Shown piece after piece: positions 1 to 8,944 of a DNA stretch of 33,792 nucleotides; positions within the stretch are counted from its first letter, which is position 1, and every line of letters begins with the position of its first letter. The notes under the pieces were generated by a model that ran no database searches, had not been told where the DNA came from, and was given only the letters and a program-made list of their open reading frames with translations. A program made the position numbers and the translations under genes. Source of the DNA: CAYJAD01 sp964370675 (GTDB lineage: Bacteria; Desulfobacterota; Desulfovibrionia; Desulfovibrionales; Desulfovibrionaceae); contig CAYJKC010000021.1 of assembly GCA_964370675.1 (NCBI GenBank), positions 1 to 33,792 on the forward strand, given 5' to 3'.

Positions 1-2941
1 CAAAAGCACTTTCATAAACCCAATCTGGAGGAAAGCCCAAGGGCAATTTACCAAACTTACCAAGCAATAAATTACGGAAGGCATCATTACAATCTTGATA
101 AATTGCAAGCCGTGCTTCCTTCATATTGGAGCTAAGCTCTTCTTCTGCAGTACTTGTAATTTCTTCTAAAATGCCTAAGAGCAAGCGCACTTCTTCTTCA
201 CCACCACGCTTCCAAGCACATGTTACAGCCAAGAATGCTGTATTCCATGTAATTTGAGAACCAGGAGTAACGTCATGATATCGCACAATTTGGCGTGTAG
301 CTGCTAAAAATTTAAGCATATACGGTAATAAGTGTATATATCCTTGCTTTACTGCACCTTCTTGAGAAGATGATGTAGCTCCACCAGGCATGGCATGATC
401 AACCACATCATAGTCAATACCTTGAAAATATGGCGCGCAATAGCGGTCATAATAAGGCATGATTTGCTTACAAACAAAATTAGCATCACGAATAGCTGCT
501 TTATTTAGCTTAGTTTCAAGACCAAGTTCATGTTCCAAATAAGCAGCCATAGATAATACATCACCTTGTCCATATGAGCGCACAGCAGCACCAAGACCAA
601 CGTCAAGAATATGAGCCCCAGCCTTAGCCGCAGCACCACAAGACGGCACAAAAAGCCCATCAGTATAATGCCTATGATAGTGTAATACTAAATCAGGCCA
701 ACGCTTGCGCAAAGCACTTACAAGTTCAGTCATAAAGTGTGGAGGACATACACCAGCCATATCCTTAAGACCAAGGATTATATTTTGGGCAGCATCTTTA
801 ACACTTCCACCCATGGCTTGAGCTACCATACCCAATAATGAATCCGCAACGTGCATATAGTGATTAACATCAAAGCCTTTTGCCCATGATAAGGATAAAG
901 CCGGCTGAAAGATTACATCCTTTCTGGACATAACCACATCAGCTAAGGGGCGCATATTTTCCACATGGTTAAGAAAGTCAAAACAGCGGATTACTTGATA
1001 ATCTTCACAAATCATCTCACCAGTAAGTTGCATTAAATTACGTGGTTGTGGAGTATATCCTAGAACATTAGTAGAGCGAACCAAGATTTGCTTAAGAGTC
1101 TTAGGGGCAAAGCGATTCCATTCCTTTGCTTCCGTGAAGGGATAGGTCATATTAGCCATCATGGCCACGTGAAAGTGTGCACCGCCGCCATTTTCAATGG
1201 AAAAATAACCAGCATTATCAAGATATGGACCAATAAGAGCATCTTCAGCTAAACGAAAACGATTACCACTATTGGACTGAGTAAAGTCACGAGGAGTTGT
1301 ATCAGTAAAGTGAATATAATTACTCTCACGAATATAATCTAGTGTAGCCCTTCTATCACCTTGAGGATAAGGCGATGGAGCACGCCTGTCATTACGAGCA
1401 ATGGCTGGTAAGGCTGGCTCAAATTCAGGCATTCTTGGTGTATCTACAGAGCGATAAGTCCCAAGTTGCACATATGGATTATAACCTTTTGCAGATATTT
1501 CTGCTACAAGATTAGCAAGACGCTCACCTTCAGGTGCAACGTCAGTATAATACATAAGATCAGGATTTTGTTCAATAAAGTTTGTATCAAATTGGGCTTT
1601 ACGGAAAAGCGAATGTTTTAATACTTGTCTAAAAAATGGAATAGTAGTTTTAATTCCACCAATAATATATTCACCAAGAGCGCGTTGCATAATGCTAATG
1701 GTTTTATCCCATTCGCGAGCATAGCTTATAAGCAGTGAACCAGCAGAGTCATAATTGGGCGGAAATTCATAACCTGCTGTCATATTTGAGTCTAGGCGAA
1801 CACCTGGACCACCAGGAGAAACATAACGTGTCACTAAGCCAGAGTTTGGTGCAAACTGTTTTTGAGGATCCTCACAATTAATACGCACCTGCATGGCATA
1901 ATGCATGGGTTGAGTTTTCTTTTCACTCAAGCGAAGCTTTGCACCAAAGGCTATGGCAATTTGTTCCTCTACAAGATCCACACCATAGCGACACTCGGTA
2001 ATGCCATGCTCTACTTGCAAACGAGTATTAATTTCAATGAGATAAGGTTCTCCTTTGTCAGTGACTAAAAACTCCACTGTGGCAAGAGAAGTAAAGCCCA
2101 CTTCACGAACTAAATGACAGGAATATTCTTTTAACTTTTTTCGTAACGAGGCAGTTAAACCGTCCCAAGGGGATGGGGTAATTTCTATAAGTTTTTGATG
2201 ATTACGTTGCACAGTGCAATCACGCTCATCAAAAGCAAAAACATTACCAAATTGATCTGCAATAACTTGAATTTCTATATGGCGCACTTTTGCAAGATAT
2301 TTTTCTACAAAAAGACGCGGATTACCAAAGGAAGCTTGAGCCATAGCAGATGCTTTAAAAAATGCATCTTCTAGTTCCTCTTCATTAAATATGGCAAAAA
2401 TACCTCTACCGCCACCGCCACCCTCGGCTTTAAGCATAATGGGTAGACCAATTTTCTTAATTAGTTTGCGAGCTGTGGGAATATCCACTGCTCCATCAGA
2501 GCCTGGAACCACAGGAATGCCTAATTTTTTAGCAATATTTCTTGCTTGCACCTTATTGCCAAGCATATTCATGGCTTCTGAAGTAGCACCAATAAAGATA
2601 ATATCAGCATCGGCACATTTTTTAGGGAAGATAGAATCTTCAGAAGCAAAACCCCAACCGGGGTGAATGCCAATAATGCCACGTCTTTTTGCTAGGGTAA
2701 TAATACGATCTATATCCAAATATGCACGTGCATCCTTACCAAGAAGCAAAAGCTCCTGAGCAGTAGAGGCAGCTGGGGCAGTTTTATCAACATCTGTTGC
2801 AGTCATGACAGCAGTTGCATTAAAACGCTCTCGAATAGAGCGACATATACGCCGACCGGGAATACCACGATTGGCAACTAAGATGGCTTCACCTTTTAGT
2901 AATTTTTGAACTTCAGCAAAAGTACGCGCTTTTTTAGACAT
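1..2941 (-). CDS. pyc: Pyruvate carboxylase (C-terminal part beyond the left edge)
   Basis: Biotin-dependent carboxylation of pyruvate to oxaloacetate, an anaplerotic cytosolic step. About 980 codons are visible from the ATG; the C-terminal biotin-carrier domain lies outside the window. The N-terminal biotin carboxylase domain (roughly residues 18-470) shows the ATP-grasp glycine loop at about 173-180 and an ERDC segment followed by VQRNHQK. The carboxyltransferase domain begins near residue 545 (DTTPRDFTQS) and keeps the expected metal ligands: D552, the carbamylated-lysine candidate K726 in KDMAG, H754 and H756. Much of the rest of this domain differs from textbook enzymes (see findings). 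The ATG is preceded by AGGGGA at good spacing. It lies 22 bp downstream of birA, whose product should biotinylate it. Not visible: the biotinyl lysine. Confidence 0.93.
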   Translation of the reverse strand, partial: MSKKARTFAEVQKLLKGEAILVANRGIPGRRICRSIRERFNATAVMTATDVDKTAPAASTAQELLLLGKDARAYLDIDRIITLAKRRGIIGIHPGWGFASEDSIFPKKCADADIIFIGATSEAMNMLGNKVQARNIAKKLGIPVVPGSDGAVDIPTARKLIKKIGLPIMLKAEGGGGGRGIFAIFNEEELEDAFFKASAMAQASFGNPRLFVEKYLAKVRHIEIQVIADQFGNVFAFDERDCTVQRNHQKLIEITPSPWDGLTASLRKKLKEYSCHLVREVGFTSLATVEFLVTDKGEPYLIEINTRLQVEHGITECRYGVDLVEEQIAIAFGAKLRLSEKKTQPMHYAMQVRINCEDPQKQFAPNSGLVTRYVSPGGPGVRLDSNMTAGYEFPPNYDSAGSLLISYAREWDKTISIMQRALGEYIIGGIKTTIPFFRQVLKHSLFRKAQFDTNFIEQNPDLMYYTDVAPEGERLANLVAEISAKGYNPYVQLGTYRSVDTPRMPEFEPALPAIARNDRRAPSPYPQGDRRATLDYIRESNYIHFTDTTPRDFTQSNSGNRFRLAEDALIGPYLDNAGYFSIENGGGAHFHVAMMANMTYPFTEAKEWNRFAPKTLKQILVRSTNVLGYTPQPRNLMQLTGEMICEDYQVIRCFDFLNHVENMRPLADVVMSRKDVIFQPALSLSWAKGFDVNHYMHVADSLLGMVAQAMGGSVKDAAQNIILGLKDMAGVCPPHFMTELVSALRKRWPDLVLHYHRHYTDGLFVPSCGAAAKAGAHILDVGLGAAVRSYGQGDVLSMAAYLEHELGLETKLNKAAIRDANFVCKQIMPYYDRYCAPYFQGIDYDVVDHAMPGGATSSSQEGAVKQGYIHLLPYMLKFLAATRQIVRYHDVTPGSQITWNTAFLAVTCAWKRGGEEEVRLLLGILEEITSTAEEELSSNMKEARLAIYQDCNDAFRNLLLGKFGKLPLGFPPDWVYESAF

Positions 2942-2963
2942 GGATTTCCCCTACAATGGAGCA

Positions 2964-3794
2964 TTAAAAAGAATTTAGGCTACCATTTAAAAAATACTTT
3001 TTTTGTCCGTTAACAAGAAGCTCTAACTCCCCTTGCGGACCCAAGGCACTTAACGTGCCGCAAACTTTACTATTACCGTCAGTTAGGCAAACATTATGAC
3101 CTTTCCAAAGCAATGTATCATTAGCTTTCTGCAGCCAAGATTTTGCCCAAACTTGCGACAGCTCAGATGTATAACAAAAATACATTTTTCTTACAAGATA
3201 TAGCCATAGCCTTTCCGCAAAAAACGAATTGTTGCAGACAGCATCTGTATTATACTTAATTAATTTATTTTCTATGTCAGAAGGCAAGGGTAAAGTGCCT
3301 GCCGCAAAGGCTGCTTCTTTTCGCATAAACTCAAGACTTGGTGCAAATTCAATATTTATGCCTATGCCTGCTATAATAACATTTTGTTTTTCTTCAAGAA
3401 GTATGCCACCAACTTTTTGCATTTTTGTAGCATCAATTAGGTCATTTGGCCACTTCACTTGCAAAAAACAGCCTAGTTCATTTAAAACTTCAATAATTAA
3501 AGTTGATAAAGCTGGAGCTGCTGCAGTGCTATTAAAAGGATATACATTAGGTAGATGTAAGGCAGCATAAAGGTTACCCTTAGGCGATTGCCATTCTCTA
3601 CGGGTTTGACCGCGCCCTGCCCTTTGACTGCCAGCAAGTACATTTGACCATATGGGAAATTTACCCTGCCCACATAATGCCCAAGCATCATCAAGCACAG
3701 AACTTGTTTCCTCAAGCACTATAGAATTAATACCAAGCCCATGCCACTCTGAGGCATGGTCATAAAATGCACATTTTGATTTAAATACTTGCAT
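2964..3794 (-). CDS. birA: Biotin--[carboxylase] ligase BirA, class I (no DNA-binding domain)
   Basis: Activates biotin with ATP and transfers it to the acceptor lysine of a carboxylase, here most obviously the adjacent pyruvate carboxylase. The 276-residue protein has the family motifs GRGQTRREW at 60-68 (biotin/AMP loop), KWPNDL at 114-119 and KVGGILLEE at 127-135. The N-terminal helix-turn-helix found in repressor-type BirA is absent, so it should not regulate biotin synthesis. Its ATG follows the ybeY stop codon by one base and pyc starts 22 bp later, so the three are probably co-transcribed and translationally coupled. The N-terminal 25 residues resemble no motif I know. Family assignment is secure. 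Confidence 0.93.
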   Translation of the reverse strand: MQVFKSKCAFYDHASEWHGLGINSIVLEETSSVLDDAWALCGQGKFPIWSNVLAGSQRAGRGQTRREWQSPKGNLYAALHLPNVYPFNSTAAAPALSTLIIEVLNELGCFLQVKWPNDLIDATKMQKVGGILLEEKQNVIIAGIGINIEFAPSLEFMRKEAAFAAGTLPLPSDIENKLIKYNTDAVCNNSFFAERLWLYLVRKMYFCYTSELSQVWAKSWLQKANDTLLWKGHNVCLTDGNSKVCGTLSALGPQGELELLVNGQKKYFLNGSLNSF

Positions 3795-3795
3795 T

Positions 3796-4251
3796 TTATA
3801 CCATATTAGTTCTGCTTAAAACAGCTTGCCCAGCTTCTTCCATTTCTGCGCATAAATTAAACATTTCAGCCCCATGGTCATAACCCATAATATGAGCTAA
3901 TCCATGTGCTAGTAAGCGCAAAAAATGGTCAATTAATTCTTGACCATACAATAAACATTCGCGCTGCAATGTGTCCACTGAAATTACTAACGTATGTGGT
4001 ATATGCTCAGAACTATGCTGGGCAGCGTCATGCATAAAGTCATAGGCAGGAAATGACAAAACGTTGGTAGGTCCTTGGCAATATAAAAACTTATTATTCA
4101 ACTGCATTATGTAATCATCACGCACAATATAAACAGATAAGTCACCCAAGGGCACGGGATTTAGTTTATGCATTGCTTTAATGATTTCTTTTTGCTCTAC
4201 TGGAAGCAATGGACATAACCAGCCAGCTTGATTATAGATTTCCACTAACAT
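3796..4251 (-). CDS. ybeY: Endoribonuclease YbeY (rRNA maturation factor)
   Basis: Metal-dependent single-strand RNase that acts in 16S rRNA 3' end maturation and ribosome quality control. The 151-residue protein is of normal family length and carries the signature H116-GLA-H120-IMGYD-H126, whose three histidines bind zinc, plus the upstream LSFPAYD segment. It sits 14 bp after the 7TMR-HD gene and one base before birA. Co-location with a PhoH-like ATPase gene is a very common bacterial arrangement and supports the call. The Shine-Dalgarno is weak, which suits coupled translation from the upstream gene. Confidence 0.93.
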   Translation of the reverse strand: MLVEIYNQAGWLCPLLPVEQKEIIKAMHKLNPVPLGDLSVYIVRDDYIMQLNNKFLYCQGPTNVLSFPAYDFMHDAAQHSSEHIPHTLVISVDTLQRECLLYGQELIDHFLRLLAHGLAHIMGYDHGAEMFNLCAEMEEAGQAVLSRTNMV

Positions 4252-4265
4252 AGCTTTGTTATAAC

Positions 4266-6584
4266 TTACTGCACACGTCGACCCACAGGGCTTACAGCAT
4301 TGGAATTTAGAGCATTTACATCTTCTTCATTAACATTATCTAAAATATGGTTTTTAGCTTTATTATCTTCAGCGCTACTTTTATTCACATCCTTTGGGGT
4401 TCCTGCAGGATAAGCAATGCGCTGATGGAAAATTCCAGCAAGAATACGCAAAAATTGTTCACTAATTTTATGTAAATCTTTAAATGTTAACTCTGATTCA
4501 TCCAATTGACCTTCAGAAAAAATACCTTTAACAATTTTATCAATATGCCCTTTTAAACGTGCCGGAGTTGGGTCACTAAGCGTGCGCGAAGATGCCTCCA
4601 CCGAGTCTGCAAGCATAAGAATTGCTGCTTCCTTAGTTTGGGGACGAGGTCCACCATAACAAAATTCAGACTCTTGTGGATTTTCACCCATAGCTATGGC
4701 TTTTTGATAAAAGAATTGCATAATTCTTGTACCATGATGTTGCTGAATTAAATCACAAATTTCTTTACCAAGTCTATAGCTTTCTGCTAACTCAATACCT
4801 CTTTTAATATGCGAGGATAAAATAAGCGCACTCATAGAAGGGGCTAATTTATCATGTTTATTTCGTCCGCCAAATTGATTTTCAATAAAATAATCAGGGT
4901 GTTGTAATTTGCCCACGTCATGATATAATGCTCCAACCTTGCATAATAAGCTATTGGCTCCAATAACCTTTGCACCTGCTTCAACCATGTTTGCTACCAC
5001 TAATGAGTGATGATAAGTGCCGGGCATAGTAACCATCATTTCTTGCATGAGGGGTTGCTCTAAGCTCATTAATTCCATGAGCTTAAACCTAGTTGTATAG
5101 CCAAATGAAAGCTCTAAAACAGGACTAAAGGCAAAAAGCATACATAGCGATATAATGCTATTAGCCAACACATACATTAACTGTATGGGATAATATGGCA
5201 ATGGTGTTTGAGCAAAGGTACTTGCGGCAAACCAAAAAATTATCTGCCCAATACTAAGTGGTATAATACTCCACACCACATCTTGACGAGTTTGGGCGCG
5301 GGTTACAAGCCAAGTGGCAAGCATACCACCAAGGAAATGAAAGAAGAATAATGTTATGTCACTTTTAAACATAACTGTTGTAAATAGTGCTAATAAAATA
5401 CCCATGGTACAATAACGCCGCGCTGCAAAAACCATAGCTACTAAGCCCACTAAGCCCGCCACAGGAAAGGCATATGAAAAGGCAGTTATATTTACAGCTT
5501 CACCGGTTTCATAAGCAAATACATATATGGCTTTGGCTGCAATGGCTGTGCAAGCTAAAAGTAAGGACATAAGAATGTGGTCTTTGCATAACAATGGTGT
5601 GCTTGGTTTACCACTAGGTGACATAAATAAGCCCAAGGAAATAATAATAGAGAGCACAAAAAGACCAATGCATAAACGCACGTGAATCCACGCTGCCGCA
5701 GAATTATATATGGTTTGTAATATGGTTTGCTGTTCTCTTGTAACCAATTCACCCTTTCTAACCACAACTTCGCCACGCTGTAATTGATAATAAACCGGCT
5801 CAACTTCAATGGCGGCTGCATCAGCTCTGGTATTACTAGCAACAGTATTTAAGGTTAGGGAGGCAGGCATAAGAGCAGAAAGCAGCACGGTTAAAGCACG
5901 CTGTTCAGCTTGATTAAGAGAGTTATCTTCGCGCAAGACGCTATTAAGCTGAATGAGGGTTGATTGAACATTAGGTAAGTTTTTTATGTCTGGGCGTAAG
6001 GTTTCTGCCCCAGTTTCTGGGTCACGAATAATAACCCCAGCCTCACCCACTCTGGCATTTCTAATGTCGCTAACTATACCCTCTTCTAAAATTTGTCTTA
6101 GATTGGGTAGCAATGAATTTAAGATATAGGTTTGTACCGAGGAGTGACTAAGCTGAACTATTACTTTATCTGCAACTTGAGCAGTTACAATATCTTCAAA
6201 CTCACGAAGTGCGCCATATTCTGCTTCTACAAATGAACCGTTTACTTCATTTAATATACTAATAATTTTTGTACTAAATGTCCCATATGCATCATTATTA
6301 AGATCATAAACTAAGGGTTGATTCTGGCGCATTTGCTCACGACGAATGTTGGTTGCAAGCACATCTTCCACCATGAGATTACGATGTGCCACCACATCTG
6401 ATTCTGCAATGCTACCCGCAACATAAATGCTTGGGCGATTATCAAAGTTGACCCCAGCTAAGATGGATACGCCTAACAATGTTATGAGTAATATTGCTAA
6501 GCCATATCCGCAATGGTGGCGTGAATACAAGGTATTTAATAAGGATTTAATAGAGTTTTCTTTTTGTCTTATGGTATGTGCCAT
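4266..6584 (-). CDS. 7TMR-HD family membrane phosphohydrolase (PgpH-like)
   Basis: Probable cyclic-di-AMP phosphodiesterase of the PgpH type: an inner-membrane protein with a periplasmic sensor and a cytosolic HD catalytic domain. The order along 772 residues is one membrane segment (about 27-45), a soluble extracytoplasmic region (about 50-295), seven hydrophobic segments (about 302-492) and an HD domain (about 510-700). The catalytic region shows GTYHHS at 522-527, the HD pair at 555-556 in LYHDVGK, NKHDK at 575-579 and QQHHGT at 614-619, as expected for this subfamily. The C-terminal 60 residues are polar and low in complexity. AGGA lies 8 bases before the ATG, and the gene starts 5 bp after phoH. 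Substrate is inferred from the family; no cyclase gene is in view. Confidence 0.85.
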   Translation of the reverse strand: MAHTIRQKENSIKSLLNTLYSRHHCGYGLAILLITLLGVSILAGVNFDNRPSIYVAGSIAESDVVAHRNLMVEDVLATNIRREQMRQNQPLVYDLNNDAYGTFSTKIISILNEVNGSFVEAEYGALREFEDIVTAQVADKVIVQLSHSSVQTYILNSLLPNLRQILEEGIVSDIRNARVGEAGVIIRDPETGAETLRPDIKNLPNVQSTLIQLNSVLREDNSLNQAEQRALTVLLSALMPASLTLNTVASNTRADAAAIEVEPVYYQLQRGEVVVRKGELVTREQQTILQTIYNSAAAWIHVRLCIGLFVLSIIISLGLFMSPSGKPSTPLLCKDHILMSLLLACTAIAAKAIYVFAYETGEAVNITAFSYAFPVAGLVGLVAMVFAARRYCTMGILLALFTTVMFKSDITLFFFHFLGGMLATWLVTRAQTRQDVVWSIIPLSIGQIIFWFAASTFAQTPLPYYPIQLMYVLANSIISLCMLFAFSPVLELSFGYTTRFKLMELMSLEQPLMQEMMVTMPGTYHHSLVVANMVEAGAKVIGANSLLCKVGALYHDVGKLQHPDYFIENQFGGRNKHDKLAPSMSALILSSHIKRGIELAESYRLGKEICDLIQQHHGTRIMQFFYQKAIAMGENPQESEFCYGGPRPQTKEAAILMLADSVEASSRTLSDPTPARLKGHIDKIVKGIFSEGQLDESELTFKDLHKISEQFLRILAGIFHQRIAYPAGTPKDVNKSSAEDNKAKNHILDNVNEEDVNALNSNAVSPVGRRVQ

Positions 6585-6589
6585 ATATT

Positions 6590-7588
6590 TTATCCTAAAT
6601 CTTCTTGCGCATTATCATATGCAGCCACAATAGATCCTACCAAGGGATGGCGCACCACGTCTTTTTCGCAAAAAGTGTGAAAAGCTATGCCCTTTACTTG
6701 GCGTAAAATATGAATGGCGTGCACTAGACCTGAGCGTGACTGCGGACCAGTATCACCCCATTGTGCCGGAAGATCAATTTGAGTTATATCACCTGTAATT
6801 ACTGCTCTTGAGCCAAAGCCAAGGCGCGTTAAAAACATTTTCATTTGTTCGTGAGTGGTATTTTGGGCTTCGTCCAAAATAATAAAGGCATCATTTAATG
6901 TTCGACCACGCATAAAAGCTAAGGGTGCTATTTCAATAATGTTAGTTTCAAGCATAGAAGCCACCTTAGCTGGTGGCAACATATCATAAAGAGCATCATA
7001 AAGAGGGCGTAAGTATGGGTTTACTTTGTCTGCCAAATCACCTGGTAAAAAGCCTAAACGCTCTCCAGCTTCTACAGCAGGGCGAGTGAGAATTATTTTT
7101 TTAATCCTATGTTTATTAAGCATATTTATAGCCATAGCCACTGCAAGATAGGTTTTGCCAGTGCCAGCCGGACCCAATGCAAAAACCATTTCTTTATGGA
7201 ATAAGGCTTCGTAATAGTCTTTTTGAGCTAAATTTCTTGCCGTAATTGTTTTTTTAGGAGCAGCTACAAAAACTGTATCTTTATAAACATGGCTAATATT
7301 TAGTTTTGGCTCGGTTTCAAGCATAGAATAAGCACGTGATACATCTTGTCCGCTTAAGCTTTGCCCCTGCCTAACATGCTCATAAAGTTGCACAAATAAA
7401 TTGCATAAACGTTGTAAAACATGTTGGTCTGTGGTTTTTACTATAACACTTGCCCCTCGCGAAACAATATTAGCTCCACTAGCTAAAGCTAAAACTTCCA
7501 AATGGGCATTATGGGGACCAAATAAAGCGTTAGCAAGGCTTGGGTCATCAAACTCAACAGTTTCAAAAAGTACGGTGCTCTTTGACAT
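6590..7588 (-). CDS. phoH: PhoH-like ATPase
   Basis: Cytosolic P-loop ATPase of the PhoH/YbeZ family, thought to work with YbeY in RNA metabolism; its exact reaction is not established. The Walker A motif GPAGTGKT lies at about 139-146 and a Walker B ILDEAQNTTHEQMKMFLTR further on, with the typical RPAVEAGERLGFLPGD stretch between. The longest open frame begins at 7684, but that would add 32 atypical residues overlapping a probable divergent promoter. I chose the ATG at 7588 (MSKSTVLFETVEFDD) because the homologous region of the family starts there; 7591 and 7606 are alternatives, the last with GAAAG six bases upstream. First gene of the phoH / 7TMR-HD / ybeY / birA / pyc operon. Confidence 0.92.
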   Translation of the reverse strand: MSKSTVLFETVEFDDPSLANALFGPHNAHLEVLALASGANIVSRGASVIVKTTDQHVLQRLCNLFVQLYEHVRQGQSLSGQDVSRAYSMLETEPKLNISHVYKDTVFVAAPKKTITARNLAQKDYYEALFHKEMVFALGPAGTGKTYLAVAMAINMLNKHRIKKIILTRPAVEAGERLGFLPGDLADKVNPYLRPLYDALYDMLPPAKVASMLETNIIEIAPLAFMRGRTLNDAFIILDEAQNTTHEQMKMFLTRLGFGSRAVITGDITQIDLPAQWGDTGPQSRSGLVHAIHILRQVKGIAFHTFCEKDVVRHPLVGSIVAAYDNAQEDLG

Positions 7589-7653
7589 CATGAACAAGTA
7601 TCTCATTTTATACTTTCTGTCTATAGCTTTATAATTTCTTAGTGGTGCATTTC

Positions 7654-7681
7654 TTGCATTTGGTGTTTTAGATAATATAAT
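7654..7681 (+). promoter_or_regulatory. Candidate sigma-70 promoter of the repeat-protein gene
   Basis: TTGCAT (7654-7659), a 16-base spacer and a perfect TATAAT (7676-7681) lie upstream of the ATG at 7725, with GGAGG at 7715-7719 between. The -35 box is only a half match. The site overlaps the implausible N-terminal extension of the divergent phoH frame, which supports the shorter phoH start. Confidence 0.5.
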
Positions 7682-7724
7682 CATTTAAAAAGTGGTAATT
7701 TTTGCCTAATTTACGGAGGTTTTT

Positions 7725-8918
7725 ATGAGTATTTCTAGCATAGGTAGTGGCTATTCAACATATTCATATCAATGGAATAATCAACAATTACAATCAACTA
7801 CCACTAATACAAATGCTACCTCTACAGCTAGTAATGCTTATAGTTTTGATGGGGCTAGTACCGTATCCTCCATGATAGAGCTTATTCAATATTCTATGGA
7901 TTCTATGGGAGTTGGCAGCAATGAGCGCGTAACATTTAATCAAGTAGATAAGTACAAACAAGAGCTTGAGGATGATTTTGCTAAAGAATTACAAGCGCGC
8001 ATAGCTTCAACTGGTATAGATAGTAATGCATCATTTAGCGTTAGCCTTGATACAGCGGGAAAAATTATCGTTGATACTGCCCATGCTGATAAAAGCAAAA
8101 TTCAAAGCTATTTTGACGCAAACCCAAGCATAGGTACAGATTTATTAAAAAGTATGGAAGAAAATGGCATTAATGTTGATGGCACTATTAAATTTAATGT
8201 AAGTGGTGTTGGCACCATATCATTAACATCTTCTAGCAATTCTAGTTTAGAAAGTGCTTTTTTGAATAATACCATACTTGGTGAAGATTTAATTAAAAAT
8301 CTTGAAGAAAAAGAAATTAATATAGAAGATGGTGTTAAGTTAAAGTATAACAATGGTACTTTAACTTCTGAAGATGAAGAGCTACAAGCATATATTGATG
8401 CAAACCCAGAATTAGCTAATGAGATTAAAAGCGTACTTGAAGCAAAAGAAATTACTAATTATGAAGATATTAACTTAGAAATTGACCAAACAGGGAATAT
8501 CACGGTTAATGCTCCACTTGAAGATACAGATTTAGAAATACAAAAATTCTTAACTAATAATTCCGTTGGGCATGACTTTAAGCTTGGACTAGCATCTCAT
8601 GGCATTGATCAAGACATAGACTTTAGGCTTTCTGTTGAAGATGGTCGTGTCATTGTAAATAGTTCTCATCCAGATGCGCCATTAGTTCAAGCTTTACTTG
8701 ATGCTGATGAAAATCTTGGCAAAACATATTTACAAATTGATTCCCTAGCTGGACTTGATGCGGCAAGAAAAGCCATGCAAATTGACCCAACAGAAATGCG
8801 TAAACGCATTGAAATGGAAAGTATGTCCACTTGGTGGGCAGCAAGTGGAACATCATCATTTTCAAGTTACTCAAGTGGTAGTTTAAGTAGCATGACGGGC
8901 ATTAATAGCCTTGTATAG
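7725..8918 (+). CDS. Uncharacterised cysteine-free repeat protein with Ser-rich ends
   Basis: I do not recognise this 397-residue protein. It has a Ser/Thr/Asn-rich N-terminus (1-57), a short helical segment (about 66-92), about five degenerate 45-53-residue repeats (85-332), a helical stretch with RKAMQIDPTEMRKRIEMES (348-366) and a second Ser-rich tail (375-397). It contains no cysteine, is acidic, and has no signal peptide, lipobox or membrane segment. The Ser-rich, signal-less N-terminus beginning MSISSIGSG superficially resembles substrates of flagellar or type III export; that is only a resemblance. Residues 58-75 could be a decayed EF-hand-like loop, a weak guess. The gene is probably monocistronic: own promoter, strong Shine-Dalgarno, a divergent gene upstream, and gatB converging only 26 bp downstream. 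Confidence 0.85.
   Translation: MSISSIGSGYSTYSYQWNNQQLQSTTTNTNATSTASNAYSFDGASTVSSMIELIQYSMDSMGVGSNERVTFNQVDKYKQELEDDFAKELQARIASTGIDSNASFSVSLDTAGKIIVDTAHADKSKIQSYFDANPSIGTDLLKSMEENGINVDGTIKFNVSGVGTISLTSSSNSSLESAFLNNTILGEDLIKNLEEKEINIEDGVKLKYNNGTLTSEDEELQAYIDANPELANEIKSVLEAKEITNYEDINLEIDQTGNITVNAPLEDTDLEIQKFLTNNSVGHDFKLGLASHGIDQDIDFRLSVEDGRVIVNSSHPDAPLVQALLDADENLGKTYLQIDSLAGLDAARKAMQIDPTEMRKRIEMESMSTWWAASGTSSFSSYSSGSLSSMTGINSLV
7977..8720 (+). repeat. Five degenerate ~50-residue protein repeats
   Basis: Repeat units by residue: 85-137, 138-186, 187-231, 232-282 and 283-332 of the protein starting at 7725. Shared pattern: a charged helix with L and GI or EI, a strand ending in G-(K/R/N/T)-I/V-x-V, then a second helix containing IQ-x-F or LQ-x-Y and ending NPSIG, TILG, NPELA, NSVG or ENLG. 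The repeats were aligned by eye, and DNA-level identity is low, so the expansion is old. Confidence 0.7.
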
Positions 8919-8944
8919 CTCCATAAATTAATAAAAATCATTGG

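Noticed and set aside
2391..2666. Plus-strand open frame opposite pyc
   Set aside because: It is antisense to a strongly conserved biotin carboxylase domain, has no ribosome-binding site and reads as low-complexity shadow sequence; the same holds for similar frames opposite gatB, mfd and nadK.
7589..7684. N-terminal extension of the PhoH-like protein to ATG 7684
   Set aside because: The extension is atypical for the family, lacks a ribosome-binding site and overlaps a likely divergent promoter.
8919..8944. Terminator between the repeat-protein gene and gatB
   Set aside because: The 26-bp convergent gap holds no inverted repeat of useful length on either strand.
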